Shown here in pieces: positions 1-6,477 of a DNA stretch of 11,805 bases. This stretch comes from Campylobacter sp. (GTDB lineage Bacteria; Campylobacterota; Campylobacteria; Campylobacterales; Campylobacteraceae): contig JAJQAF010000076.1 of NCBI GenBank assembly GCA_021203945.1, forward strand, positions 1-11,805. The letters run 5' to 3'. Made by a program: the position numbers and the translations under genes. Under the pieces are notes generated by a model that saw only the letters and a list, made by a program, of their open reading frames with translations, did not search any database and was not told where the DNA came from. Every line of letters starts with the position of its first letter. Positions within the stretch are counted from its first letter, which is position 1.

Positions 1-79
1 CTTCAATTTTATATTTTTCAATATTATCAATAACTGATTCATTTTTCTCTGTTTTATCCCTAACAAGATACTCATTCAT
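1..79 (-). CDS. Start of an unidentified gene downstream of the relaxase (partial)
   Basis: An open frame begins with ATG at position 79 on the minus strand and runs without a stop for 26 codons to the window edge. The visible start reads MNEYLVRDKTEKNESVI, a charged, soluble-looking sequence. It starts 15 bases after the relaxase stop codon, in the same direction, so it would be the next gene of the mobilization series. No strong ribosome binding site is visible; the preceding sequence is A-rich. I do not recognise the protein. The short length means that chance is a real alternative, although position and spacing favour a real gene. Confidence 0.45.
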   Translation of the reverse strand, partial: MNEYLVRDKTEKNESVIDNIEKYKIE

Positions 80-94
80 GTTATTTTTCAAATT

Positions 95-1384
95 TTAAAA
101 TTCCTTATACTGTAATGCTAATGAATTATGTTTCTTGATTATCTCCTCTTGTTTAGCTTGCAATTCTTTAGAATGCTCGTTTAATTTCCTAAAAAGATTT
201 TTACCTGATTTTTTCTTCAATCCTTCTAATACAGTATCTTTCAAATGCGGAAATTGCTTCAGAAAAATATCTGTTTCTTCATAGGATTTCTGATAGGCTT
301 CTATATCTTTTCGATTGATCATCATATAAATTTTATCGTTCGGATTTTTTCGATAGCCTTCATAATGTTCTCTTTTGTTGATACAGATTTGAATATGCTT
401 AACGACTTCTTTTATCCTCTTTTGTTCCCACGAAAGTTTATCAAATTCTTGTTTCAATTCATTTTTTTGAAATGATATTTTTTGAGTTCCTTTTTCCAAT
501 GCTTCCATAGAGTTAAAGCCTTTATCTCTTATTTTTAATAGAATTTTAGATGCTACTTGCATGTTGGTATGAACTACCCAATCCTGATTTCCATATTTGG
601 TTTTATCAACCAACTCTCCTATTTCTTTATCTTTATTTCGGATTCTTTCTTTGATTTTTTCTTCTGTGTAATTAGTCCCTATGGTTTTCGCTCTGGTAAA
701 TCTCTGCTGATTTTTCTGTTTGAAAGCAATATACTTTCCAAACTTAATTTCATATCCATATTGTTCCATTATTTTAAGAAAATGTTCCCAGTTTATTGCT
801 TTTTGAATTACTCTATCCATATCAAATTGAAGTCTTGATTTATAACTTTTACCTTTTTTATCTTCATTCCAGTCATACCAATTCACGAACTTTCTTCGCT
901 TAATCTCGTTGATTTCCTTTTGCGTTTCAACATCTATTACCGATAAATTATGTTCCTTGCACAACCTGTCACTCTGATTTCGGATATTCATATATGAGCC
1001 ATAGTAGGAATGGTAAACTTTGCCCTCATCAACATCTATGGAGTTAAAAATTATGTGATTGTGGATATGGTCTTTGTCGATATGCGTTGCTAAGACATAT
1101 TCATATTTGCCCTCTAAAATCTTTTCGCAAAGTTCGATTCCCACTTGATGTGCTTCTTCAAAGCTCACTTCTTCCGGAACAAAGGATTGGATTAAATGAT
1201 GGGCTAAAGTCTTTGTTCTTGAGCCAAATTGTTTCTTGGTAAGTTCAAATTCCTTATGAGCATTTTCTCTGCTGCAAAGGTGAGTTGTAACATAGATTTC
1301 ATCGTCTGTCTTATCGCCATTGCAAATATAGTCTATGGCTTTTTTAAGTGTTATTTTAATGGGATGTATCTTTGTAGCTGCCAT
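95..1384 (-). CDS. MOBP-type relaxase (relaxase/mobilization nuclease), Tn1549-like
   Basis: Nicks one strand at oriT, stays covalently attached to the DNA and pilots it into the recipient cell. The N-terminal relaxase domain spans roughly residues 1-160. It has a candidate catalytic tyrosine at Y19 (AIDYICN), an HLIQSF motif at 63-68, and the metal-binding signature HIDKDHIHNH at 101-110 (H101, H106, H108, H110), followed by IIFNSID. The segment SYMNIRNQSDRLCKEH (130-145) is also typical. The C-terminal half is lysine- and glutamate-rich and probably helical. At 429 residues it is in the usual range for these Firmicutes relaxases. The ATG overlaps the MobC stop codon by one base (TGATG), so the two are translationally coupled. 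All recognisable motifs are intact, so it should be active if a nick site and a transfer channel are available. Confidence 0.93.
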   Translation of the reverse strand: MAATKIHPIKITLKKAIDYICNGDKTDDEIYVTTHLCSRENAHKEFELTKKQFGSRTKTLAHHLIQSFVPEEVSFEEAHQVGIELCEKILEGKYEYVLATHIDKDHIHNHIIFNSIDVDEGKVYHSYYGSYMNIRNQSDRLCKEHNLSVIDVETQKEINEIKRRKFVNWYDWNEDKKGKSYKSRLQFDMDRVIQKAINWEHFLKIMEQYGYEIKFGKYIAFKQKNQQRFTRAKTIGTNYTEEKIKERIRNKDKEIGELVDKTKYGNQDWVVHTNMQVASKILLKIRDKGFNSMEALEKGTQKISFQKNELKQEFDKLSWEQKRIKEVVKHIQICINKREHYEGYRKNPNDKIYMMINRKDIEAYQKSYEETDIFLKQFPHLKDTVLEGLKKKSGKNLFRKLNEHSKELQAKQEEIIKKHNSLALQYKEF

Positions 1385-1764
1385 CAGCTTATTACCTTGT
1401 TGATGATATAATCGGAAACTTTTTCTTTAAATTCTGCAAGAAATGACAACTCTAGTTCTAATCCAGAATGGATTAATTCAATATCTTTTTTGTAAATTAC
1501 TCCTGTACTGTTTATATGCTTTGTTATTTGATTTAAGTTTGCTGAATTACGACTTACAAGAGAAGATAATTCTCTTAATTCTTTTCTAAAAGCTCCTGAT
1601 ATATCAATGCTGATAATCTTGTTTTTAAAGATAGCATCTCTATAAAATTCTCGTTTATTCTTAAAATTTGTTAATGCAAATCTTCGATTTAATTCTTTCA
1701 TCTCTTCTTCGTTCACCATAAAATGAACAGTACAGTTGTTTTTACGATTAACTGTCTTTGACAT
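1384..1764 (-). CDS. mobC: MobC-like relaxosome accessory protein
   Basis: A 126-residue protein that in related systems binds oriT next to the nick site and helps the relaxase to open the DNA. The N-terminal part (about 8-50), with NRKNNCTVHFMVNEEEMKELNRR, looks like a ribbon-helix-helix DNA-binding domain. The MobC signature is visible around residues 73-95 (SRNSANLNQITKHINSTGVI), matching the family pattern of NLNQIA followed by N and G. A good ribosome binding site (AAAGGAG at 1774-1780) precedes the ATG. It lies directly upstream of, and overlaps, the relaxase gene, the usual order. The 268-bp region before it holds hairpins and repeats that may be its binding site. Confidence 0.85.
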   Translation of the reverse strand: MSKTVNRKNNCTVHFMVNEEEMKELNRRFALTNFKNKREFYRDAIFKNKIISIDISGAFRKELRELSSLVSRNSANLNQITKHINSTGVIYKKDIELIHSGLELELSFLAEFKEKVSDYIINKVIS

Positions 1765-1816
1765 TTTTCATCTCTCCTTTCTTTTTCGGGGTCTTATGGT
1801 TCTCCCTAAATATTTC

Positions 1817-1868
1817 AAATTTGAGTTATCAAATTTCAAGCCTACTTTTTGAGTGTGCTCAAAAAGTA
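1817..1868. repeat. Two tandem inverted repeats upstream of mobC, candidate oriT or operator
   Basis: Two hairpins lie side by side. The first has arms AAATTTGA (1817-1824) and TCAAATTT (1829-1836) around a four-base loop. The second has perfect 11-bp arms TACTTTTTGAG (1843-1853) and CTCAAAAAGTA (1858-1868), also with a four-base loop. Neither is followed by a terminator-like T-run that would clearly suit transcription into mobC. The position just upstream of mobC and the relaxase is where MOBP oriT regions usually lie, with the relaxosome protein binding an inverted repeat near the nick. This is inference; no nick consensus was recognised with certainty. A mobC operator is the main alternative. 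Confidence 0.5.
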
Positions 1869-1954
1869 TATGCTTGCTATCTACCTATAATTCATACTTT
1901 TTATAAATTCATCTTTAACTTACACAGAAAAAAGTGGATGTAGCTTTTCAGTTT

Positions 1955-2029
1955 ACCGTTTGCACCGTTCATACCGCACGACATCCCCTTAAACATGAAA
2001 CATCAAACGGTACGAACGGTCTGAACGGC
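1955..2029. repeat. Palindromic array of 9-bp-spaced ACCGTT repeats (3 + 3), candidate replication origin or oriT
   Basis: On the + strand ACCGTT starts at 1955 and 1964, with a partial copy ACCGCA at 1973, so the period is exactly 9. The mirror copies AACGGT at 2006-2011 and 2015-2020 and AACGGC at 2024-2029 also have period 9. The two half-arrays are opposed around a 23-bp centre (1981-2003) and could pair into a long imperfect stem. The array starts only a few bases after the helicase gene stop codon and precedes the mobC leader. Phased direct repeats on one face of the helix are typical of binding sites for replication initiators or relaxosome proteins. No protein can be assigned to it from sequence alone. 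Confidence 0.65.
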
Positions 2030-2032
2030 ATT

Positions 2033-2995
2033 TTAGTAAATTACATCCTCCGAATTATATTTAACTTGATAGTTATTGTTATTTTTCCCTCGCTTCATGG
2101 AAATGCTTATTCCATTTTTCCTAAGAATATCTTTATTACGATTTAATGTCTTGCCGAATTGTTGCGGACTTTCAACATCAAGATTAATCTTAGAGCAAAT
2201 ATCCACTATCGTTCCTTCCATCATTTTCAGCTTCGGCATCATTTGAACCAATTTCTGAATGGACGGTTCCAATGTTTCAATCGGATCTATTTTATCAAGT
2301 TCCAATATCTTTCGAACGGGATGTATTTTTACCTGATAAGCTTTCGATTCAAAGAGCCTGCTGGTCACATCCAACTTAAATTCTGTATCAAATTCCGAAG
2401 CTTTATCAATCGCAATGATGGTATCTACCGATCCGGATAATGCCTGAGAACCTATAACCTTCTCGCTGACACTTTTTACCGAAGAATCTTTTTTTGTGTG
2501 ATACATCATGATAAAAGTGCAACCATATTTATCAATAAGTTCATAATATTTCGCCATGACCTCATAAGTATCATTGTAGTCATTGGCATTATATTTTCTG
2601 TCATATTTTATTTTGGAAAAAGTATCGACAATAAACACCTCATATCCTGATTCAACATCGGATTTTATGATTTTTCCAAACTCATCAAAATCCACATAAC
2701 TTGTGCCTTCATAGAATTTCATCGTACTTGAGCAAGGTAAATCCAATCTTCCGACTCTCTCTTGAATAAGGCTTCCGGATAACTCATTGCAATAATAAAC
2801 AACCTTTGTTTTCCGCACCTTGTTTTCCAGAAAATCAATTCCCTCATTGATGCATATTCCAAGATTAAGTCCCAATGCCGTCTTTCCTTTTTTGGGTGAA
2901 GCAACAATCAGGGTTATACTTTTCCTTGCAATAATATTATCGACTACATACTTATCGGAAACATCAAATACCGTATCTATCGTATATGCTTTCAA
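2033..2995 (-). CDS. RepA-type RecA-fold replicative helicase ATPase
   Basis: A 320-residue P-loop ATPase resembling RepA/DnaB-like helicases of plasmids and phages. Walker A is ASPKKGKTA (32-40, K38, T39). Walker B is EVFIVD (119-124, D124). An FIMMYHTKK strand (161-169) and GSQALSGSVDTIIAID (182-197) match the later strands of the RecA core in this family. The C-terminal 100 residues may be a DNA-binding winged-helix region, which is a guess. The start is TTG: it is preceded by a strong AAGGAGGTG (3000-3008) and overlaps the primase stop codon by four bases (TTGA), so the two are coupled. With the primase upstream it probably unwinds and primes the excised circular form of the element. Confidence 0.8.
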   Translation of the reverse strand: MKAYTIDTVFDVSDKYVVDNIIARKSITLIVASPKKGKTALGLNLGICINEGIDFLENKVRKTKVVYYCNELSGSLIQERVGRLDLPCSSTMKFYEGTSYVDFDEFGKIIKSDVESGYEVFIVDTFSKIKYDRKYNANDYNDTYEVMAKYYELIDKYGCTFIMMYHTKKDSSVKSVSEKVIGSQALSGSVDTIIAIDKASEFDTEFKLDVTSRLFESKAYQVKIHPVRKILELDKIDPIETLEPSIQKLVQMMPKLKMMEGTIVDICSKINLDVESPQQFGKTLNRNKDILRKNGISISMKRGKNNNNYQVKYNSEDVIY

Positions 2996-3915
2996 CGAAT
3001 CACCTCCTTATTTTTCCTGTAGTAGTTATAATTCCAATAATTTGTTCCGCCGACTTCCTGTGCTTTTTTTATACTTTGATTCAGATATTTAAGATACGCC
3101 GCTTCCGTCCTTCTTTTGCTCATATCTCCCAAGCGATTCAATGCGGATTTTAGAAATATTTCTAACATCAAGTCTGCATTTCCGTGTGTGAAACTGTTCA
3201 GTATAAGGAGTAGCTGAAAATCGTCTTTACTTGCATCACCTGTGGAATATTCTCCTCTAAAAAGCTCTCTGCCTTTGCTATTTGTCATATAGATTGCCTT
3301 TAAAATTCCTTCAATATCCGGCACATCACTATCTATATTTTTATAATAGGAAATTCGTTCTCTTAACGTTTCTTTAAGAGCATATTTTTCATAATAGAGA
3401 TTTAGCTTATATTGTTCATTCTGTATTTCTGTGCAAGTTCCTATAGCATCACCGGTCATAGCAATACACTTATTTGACTTATACATTTCAAAATGATTAG
3501 TTTGATTGTTGATGTTCTTATGAATTCTGCCTTCAACAAAAATGTGAACTCCGTTTTCTGATACGGAAATCTCCTTATAGGTTTCTGCAAAATTGCTTAT
3601 GATATCTTGTACCTCTTCAAAATTATCTTTAACCTTATCTAAATCAATGCAGACAAACGGATCATCTTCAGTTAAAACAAATGATAGTCCATCGCAACCG
3701 CTTCTTTCCAAACCATCTAAAGCTGTTTCAAAGCTTGTCCAATTTTCTTCTTTGTTCCACTCATTCGATTCACAAGTAGTTGGACTGATTGGAATCTTAA
3801 CCATTTTTATATTTCCGTTTTTATCTTTGTTATGGTAAATCTTGAACCATAACCACTGTTTGCGTTCTTTTAATTCCTGTGGAATGTTGTTAATGTAATT
3901 TTCTTTATTTATCAT
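2992..3915 (-). CDS. AEP-superfamily primase/primase-polymerase, NrS-1-like
   Basis: A 307-residue protein whose N-terminus (IPQELKERKQWLWFK, about 11-25) and core match the primase-polymerase domain known from phage NrS-1 and many Firmicutes elements. The catalytic acidic pair is in DDPFVCIDLDKVKD (D91, D93). The second motif is SVSENGVHIFVEG (118-130, H124). A third segment, FEMYKSNKCIAMTGD (142-156), carries the expected acidic residue and TGD. Residues after about 200 are probably helical and may contact the helicase. A strong ribosome binding site GGAGG (3922-3926) precedes the ATG. In NrS-1 the primase and helicase are one polypeptide; here they are two overlapping genes. Its likely role is primer synthesis for replication of the excised element. 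Confidence 0.8.
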   Translation of the reverse strand: MINKENYINNIPQELKERKQWLWFKIYHNKDKNGNIKMVKIPISPTTCESNEWNKEENWTSFETALDGLERSGCDGLSFVLTEDDPFVCIDLDKVKDNFEEVQDIISNFAETYKEISVSENGVHIFVEGRIHKNINNQTNHFEMYKSNKCIAMTGDAIGTCTEIQNEQYKLNLYYEKYALKETLRERISYYKNIDSDVPDIEGILKAIYMTNSKGRELFRGEYSTGDASKDDFQLLLILNSFTHGNADLMLEIFLKSALNRLGDMSKRRTEAAYLKYLNQSIKKAQEVGGTNYWNYNYYRKNKEVIR

Positions 3916-3950
3916 TTTTTACCTCCATAATTGTGTTGATGATAGAAGTA

Positions 3951-3995
3951 CAACCTGATAAAATATTTTTTGAGATTTGCAATCTTATCAGGTTG
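3951..3995. repeat. Long perfect inverted repeat with nested hairpin before the primase gene
   Basis: Perfect 11-bp arms CAACCTGATAA (3951-3961) and TTATCAGGTTG (3985-3995) enclose 23 bases. The inner part can form a second small hairpin, AGATT-GCA-AATCT on the minus strand. The structure lies wholly in the gap between the ribbon-helix-helix gene and the primase gene. It lacks the T-run needed for an intrinsic terminator on either strand. It could be an operator for the upstream DNA-binding protein, a leader structure that limits primase expression, or an origin element. Function is not determined. Confidence 0.6.
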
Positions 3996-4005
3996 CTTCT
4001 TGGCT

Positions 4006-4389
4006 TTATCTATTGCCGTAGGTAGAGCCATTTTTATTTCTATTTACCGTTTCAAACATTTCCAGAATATATGCCAAAAGTTCAAGTTTATTTTCATCCA
4101 TATCGCAGTCCAAATTAACATTTTTAAAATATTCTTCAAGCATATTCAGTTTTGTTTTAAGTTCGTCAAACACTCTTATATTTCCAAATACTTCAACGCT
4201 ATGATTTAGGCTCATTTGAATCATATAATCCTGTTTATTTAATCCTGACAATGCTATTTTCTCTTCCAATAAACTTTTTTCTTCCGGAGACATTCTGAAA
4301 TTCACTATAATATTTCTTTTTCTGTTTTTATCGACTTTCAGTTTTCTATCTCTTGACTGTAGACTTTCTCTTTTAAATATCTTACTCAT
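4006..4389 (-). CDS. Small ribbon-helix-helix-type DNA-binding protein of mobile elements
   Basis: A 127-residue protein with a basic N-terminus (residues 1-25, rich in K and R), followed by NIIVNFRMSPEEKSLLEE (27-44) and SGLNKQDYMIQ (48-58). This is the strand-helix-helix pattern of ribbon-helix-helix proteins that are common in Firmicutes integrative elements and often labelled MobC-like or mobilization protein. The C-terminal half (about 75-118) looks helical and could mediate dimerisation. It lies 10 bases downstream of the integrase and upstream of the primase, in the same direction. Target DNA is unknown; the inverted repeat immediately downstream is a natural candidate. The specific role (regulation, partition-like or relaxosome) cannot be decided. 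Confidence 0.72.
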   Translation of the reverse strand: MSKIFKRESLQSRDRKLKVDKNRKRNIIVNFRMSPEEKSLLEEKIALSGLNKQDYMIQMSLNHSVEVFGNIRVFDELKTKLNMLEEYFKNVNLDCDMDENKLELLAYILEMFETVNRNKNGSTYGNR

Positions 4390-4399
4390 CTTAATAAAT

Positions 4400-5410
4400 T
4401 TAATTCCTTTCTTTCTCTATCGTTTCAATGATTTCCAACTGTTTTGACGGATATAAATGTGCATAGTTTAAGGTTATTGAGATACTTTCATGACCTAATC
4501 TTTCTGCAATTACCACAGGAGAAAATCCTTGCTCTACCAAATATGCAACATGAGAATGTCTTAAATCATGAACTCTAATTCTTTTCACTCCTGACAATTT
4601 ACAGCCTCTATCCATTTCATGATGTAAATATGATTTTGTAAAAGTAAAGAGCCTCAGCTTTGAATCCAGATGATAATACATTTCGAAGAAATCAGACATT
4701 TCATCACATAGAAATTGTGGTAATTGAATTGTTCTATTACTTTTTTCCGTCTTTGGAGATGTAATATAATCTTTTCCTTTTAACCTTTGAAATGATTTGC
4801 TAATAATTAGAATTTTCTTCTCAAGGTCAAAATCATCTTTTGTAAGTGCAAGCAATTCACCTTCTCTGATGCCACACCAATAAAGAATCTCAAAGGCATA
4901 ATATGAAGCTGGCTTGCTTTTAATACTTTCAGCAAATTTTTCATACTCCTCTTTCGTCCAAAACAACATTTCCTGTGCCTTTGATTTCCCCATCTTAGTA
5001 GTTTTATGAGCAGGATTACTTGTTAAGCCATAATACTTATTGGCATGATTAAGAATTGCATTTAGTTGATTCTGAATTGTTCTTAAATAAGTTTGAGAAT
5101 ATTGTTTCCCCTCATCATCCGACTTTTTAAGCAATTCATTTTGCCACTGTAAAATATCTGGAGCTGTTATTTCAGCTATAGATTTCTTGGCAAAGTATGG
5201 TATTATTTTCGTTTCTATAATATGAACCTTTGTCAAATAAGTGTTGTATTTAATCCTCGGCTTTAAATCACTCAAATAGATTTCAACAAAGGATTCAAAT
5301 AACATATTCAAATCTCTTGACTTACTTGCTAAAAACTCCCTTTCATATTCCAATGCCTCTCTCTTTGTAGCGAATCCACGTTTTGTATGGATTTGTTTAC
5401 TCCTTGCCAA
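4400..5410 (-). CDS. int: Tyrosine-family site-specific integrase, catalytic part (N-terminus displaced by a frameshift)
   Basis: Catalyses insertion and excision of the element, here presumably at the guaA 3' end. All six catalytic positions of tyrosine recombinases are visible: R182 (GIREGE), K220 (SPKTEK), H281 and R284 (HDLRHS), H307 (LGHES) and Y316 (NYAHLY). The core-binding SAM-like domain is about 35-130. The longest open frame begins with TTG at 5410, preceded by a weak GAGG, and lacks most of the usual N-terminal arm-binding domain. That domain is encoded just upstream in another frame (see the entry at 5329-5469); joining the two by one added base in the A-run at 5381-5384 gives a normal 356-residue integrase. 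As written, the protein probably cannot bind arm sites and the element may be locked in place, unless the shift is a sequencing error or is bypassed. Confidence 0.9.
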   Translation of the reverse strand: MARSKQIHTKRGFATKREALEYEREFLASKSRDLNMLFESFVEIYLSDLKPRIKYNTYLTKVHIIETKIIPYFAKKSIAEITAPDILQWQNELLKKSDDEGKQYSQTYLRTIQNQLNAILNHANKYYGLTSNPAHKTTKMGKSKAQEMLFWTKEEYEKFAESIKSKPASYYAFEILYWCGIREGELLALTKDDFDLEKKILIISKSFQRLKGKDYITSPKTEKSNRTIQLPQFLCDEMSDFFEMYYHLDSKLRLFTFTKSYLHHEMDRGCKLSGVKRIRVHDLRHSHVAYLVEQGFSPVVIAERLGHESISITLNYAHLYPSKQLEIIETIEKERN

Positions 5411-5469
5411 TCAACATACCTCAAATAAATTTTCCAGGTGTCTCTTTCTTTATCCTTACTTGCTGACAC
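5329..5469 (-). pseudogene. int: Detached N-terminal arm-binding domain of the integrase (one-base frameshift)
   Basis: From GTG at 5469 the minus strand encodes SASKDKERDTWKIYLRYVDW and on to NKSIQ. This is the AP2-like arm-binding domain normally found at the start of these integrases (W...YVRYVDW..G pattern). The GTG has an ideal ribosome binding site, AGGAGGTG at 5475-5482, which overlaps the excisionase stop, so this is clearly the native start. After Q29 (codon 5383-5385) the family continuation KRGFATKREA is found one frame away. The sequence has four A residues (plus-strand T-run 5381-5384); five would restore the frame exactly. As written, this frame ends after 46 codons at 5329. It is not a classical slippery heptamer, so a mutation or sequencing error is more likely than programmed shifting. 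Confidence 0.85.
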
Positions 5470-5480
5470 ATCACCACCTC

Positions 5481-5672
5481 CTACACTTCTTTCGCTTGTC
5501 CATAACAGTTTTCTTCATAAAATTTTCGATTAACCTTGCCTGCAATTACTATCAGGTTTGGATTGTCTTTTAACATTCTCTCATTTAATTCTTTTATCAT
5601 TTTGTATGCCTTAGGTTTTGAAACTCCCCAATCTTTGCTGACTTCTTCAGCATCAACATACATTTTTCTCAT
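5481..5672 (-). CDS. xis: Excisionase-like small helix-turn-helix protein
   Basis: A 63-residue protein whose residues 5-30 (YVDAEEVSKDWGVSKPKAYKMI, in part) form a winged-helix/MerR-like DNA-recognition motif seen in excisionases and in similar small proteins encoded before integrases in Firmicutes elements. The ending IVIAGKVNRKFYEENCYG is also characteristic of these. Strong ribosome binding site GGGAGG at 5679-5684. Its TAG stop overlaps the ribosome binding site of the integrase, so xis and int are translationally coupled. It is the first gene after a clear promoter facing the divergent repressor gene, fitting a role as directionality factor for excision. A transcriptional activator of the downstream genes is an alternative. 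Confidence 0.8.
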   Translation of the reverse strand: MRKMYVDAEEVSKDWGVSKPKAYKMIKELNERMLKDNPNLIVIAGKVNRKFYEENCYGQAKEV

Positions 5673-5713
5673 ATTTTTCCTCCCTTCTTGTTTATTTGAA
5701 CTTGCGATATATA

Positions 5714-5791
5714 TTAGTATACTGATTTATATAATAGAAGTCAATAGTTATTTCTAATTTTTATCAGAATTTCTCTTTATTTTTAGTATAC
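5714..5791. promoter_or_regulatory. Pair of probable repressor operators (TTAGTATAC twice)
   Basis: TTAGTATAC occurs at 5714-5722 and 5783-5791. Both copies are followed by a similar stretch ending in TATAAT at the same distance. The first is embedded in a near palindrome, ATTAGTATACTGAT (5713-5726; 12 of 14 positions symmetrical), and covers the -10 box of the xis promoter. The second lies just upstream of the extended -10 box of the repressor promoter. This matches a repressor that shuts off xis-int and also controls itself. Binding by the XRE protein encoded next to it is inferred from position. Confidence 0.6.
5716..5744 (-). promoter_or_regulatory. Sigma70 promoter of the xis-int operon
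   Basis: On the minus strand TTGACT (5744-5739) and TATACT (5721-5716) are separated by exactly 17 bases, an almost ideal sigma70 promoter. It reads toward the excisionase and integrase. The -10 box coincides with the first TTAGTATAC repeat, so a bound repressor would block it. Confidence 0.8.
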
Positions 5792-5795
5792 GATT

Positions 5796-5804
5796 TGATA
5801 TAAT
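5796..5804 (+). promoter_or_regulatory. Extended -10 promoter of the repressor gene
   Basis: TGATATAAT gives a perfect TATAAT (5799-5804) with the TG extension. No good -35 box is present (only TTTATT at 17-bp spacing), which suits an extended -10 promoter. Transcription would begin near 5811, ahead of the AGGAG ribosome binding site at 5821-5825. A second TATAAT at 5809-5814 would start too close to that site. Confidence 0.6.
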
Positions 5805-5833
5805 AAGATATAATAAATATAGGAGATTATAAT

Positions 5834-6436
5834 ATGAACAATAAAACTGTATCTGAACGTTTGAAATATCTTCGTTCTATAAATAAAAAAACACAAAAAG
5901 AGTTCGCAGAATTTTTAGGAATACCTCAACCGTCAATGTCTGCTTACGAAAATGGTAAAAACAATCCTACAATAGATGTGCTAATAGATATTGCCGATAA
6001 ATGCAAAGTATCTTTAGATTGGCTTGCCGGAAGAAGTAATTATACTTTCGATCTTTCAAGCATGAGATATTTTGTATTATTTATGTATGAACTGGCAATG
6101 AAAAAAGAAATCGGATTTGAAATAATTGTGGAAGATAAATTCCCCAATAATGACATTGAAACCGATGAAAATAAATGGAATGTTAAGCTTGTATTCTATG
6201 GTAATGACAAAGAGCATCCGTTTAATGCTGACGTATGCAATATCCTAAAAGAATTATCCGATAATCTGTTCGACTTGGAATCTTACTCCATTACAAAAGA
6301 ACAATTTGATTCTATGAAAAATAAATCCGTAGAGTATTATTCTCTACCACTTACACAGAAAGAATTTGAAGAACTATCAAGAGATGAGATTCTGAAAAAG
6401 AGAATTGAGTATTTGAAAGAAAATAATTTGCTATAA
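5834..6436 (+). CDS. XRE/Cro-CI family repressor of the element
   Basis: A 200-residue protein with an N-terminal lambda-repressor-like helix-turn-helix. Residues 6-65 include ERLKYLRSINKKTQKEFAE and the recognition part PQPSMSAYENGKNNPTIDVL, ending in the usual VSLDWLAGRS. The remaining 130 residues are acidic and do not show a recognisable peptidase motif (no clear LexA/CI Ser-Lys pair) or a metallopeptidase HExxH, so release from repression would need another signal. Ribosome binding site AGGAG at 5821-5825, eight bases before ATG. It is divergent from xis-int and shares the control region with its paired repeats. Its likely job is keeping the integrated state quiet. Confidence 0.85.
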   Translation: MNNKTVSERLKYLRSINKKTQKEFAEFLGIPQPSMSAYENGKNNPTIDVLIDIADKCKVSLDWLAGRSNYTFDLSSMRYFVLFMYELAMKKEIGFEIIVEDKFPNNDIETDENKWNVKLVFYGNDKEHPFNADVCNILKELSDNLFDLESYSITKEQFDSMKNKSVEYYSLPLTQKEFEELSRDEILKKRIEYLKENNLL

Positions 6437-6440
6437 AAAG

Positions 6441-6470
6441 AAATGCTATGGGAACTACCCGTAGCATTTT
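6441..6470 (+). terminator. Strong hairpin after the repressor gene, probable terminator
   Basis: Arms 6441-6452 and 6458-6469 form a 12-bp stem (one G-U pair) with a five-base loop, followed by only a short T-run (TTTT to 6470). It begins four bases after the repressor stop codon. On the minus strand the same stem is followed by CTTTTT, so it may stop transcription from both sides. Confidence 0.65.
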
Positions 6471-6477
6471 AAAATAC

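Noticed and set aside
557..838. Open frames on the + strand inside the relaxase gene (also 245-475 and 1229-1411)
   Set aside because: They are opposite to a strongly supported relaxase, and their products are phenylalanine- and serine-rich, as expected from the reverse of lysine/glutamate-rich coding sequence. No ribosome binding sites.
1955..2029. CRISPR-like array
   Set aside because: The repeats are six to nine bases with no spacers of 25-40 bases and are mirror-oriented.
1758..2146. Two short + strand frames across the mobC-helicase gap
   Set aside because: They run through hairpins and the 9-bp repeats, have no family resemblance or ribosome binding sites, and the second enters the helicase gene in antisense.
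4847..4854. TGCAAGCA inside the integrase gene as another arm site
   Set aside because: Single eight-base partial match within coding sequence, with no phasing partner.
5381..5385. Programmed -1 frameshift in the integrase
   Set aside because: The local ACAAAAC does not fit the X XXY YYZ slippery pattern in the upstream frame, and no stimulating structure was recognised. A deletion or sequencing error is simpler, though slippage on A-runs is not fully excluded.
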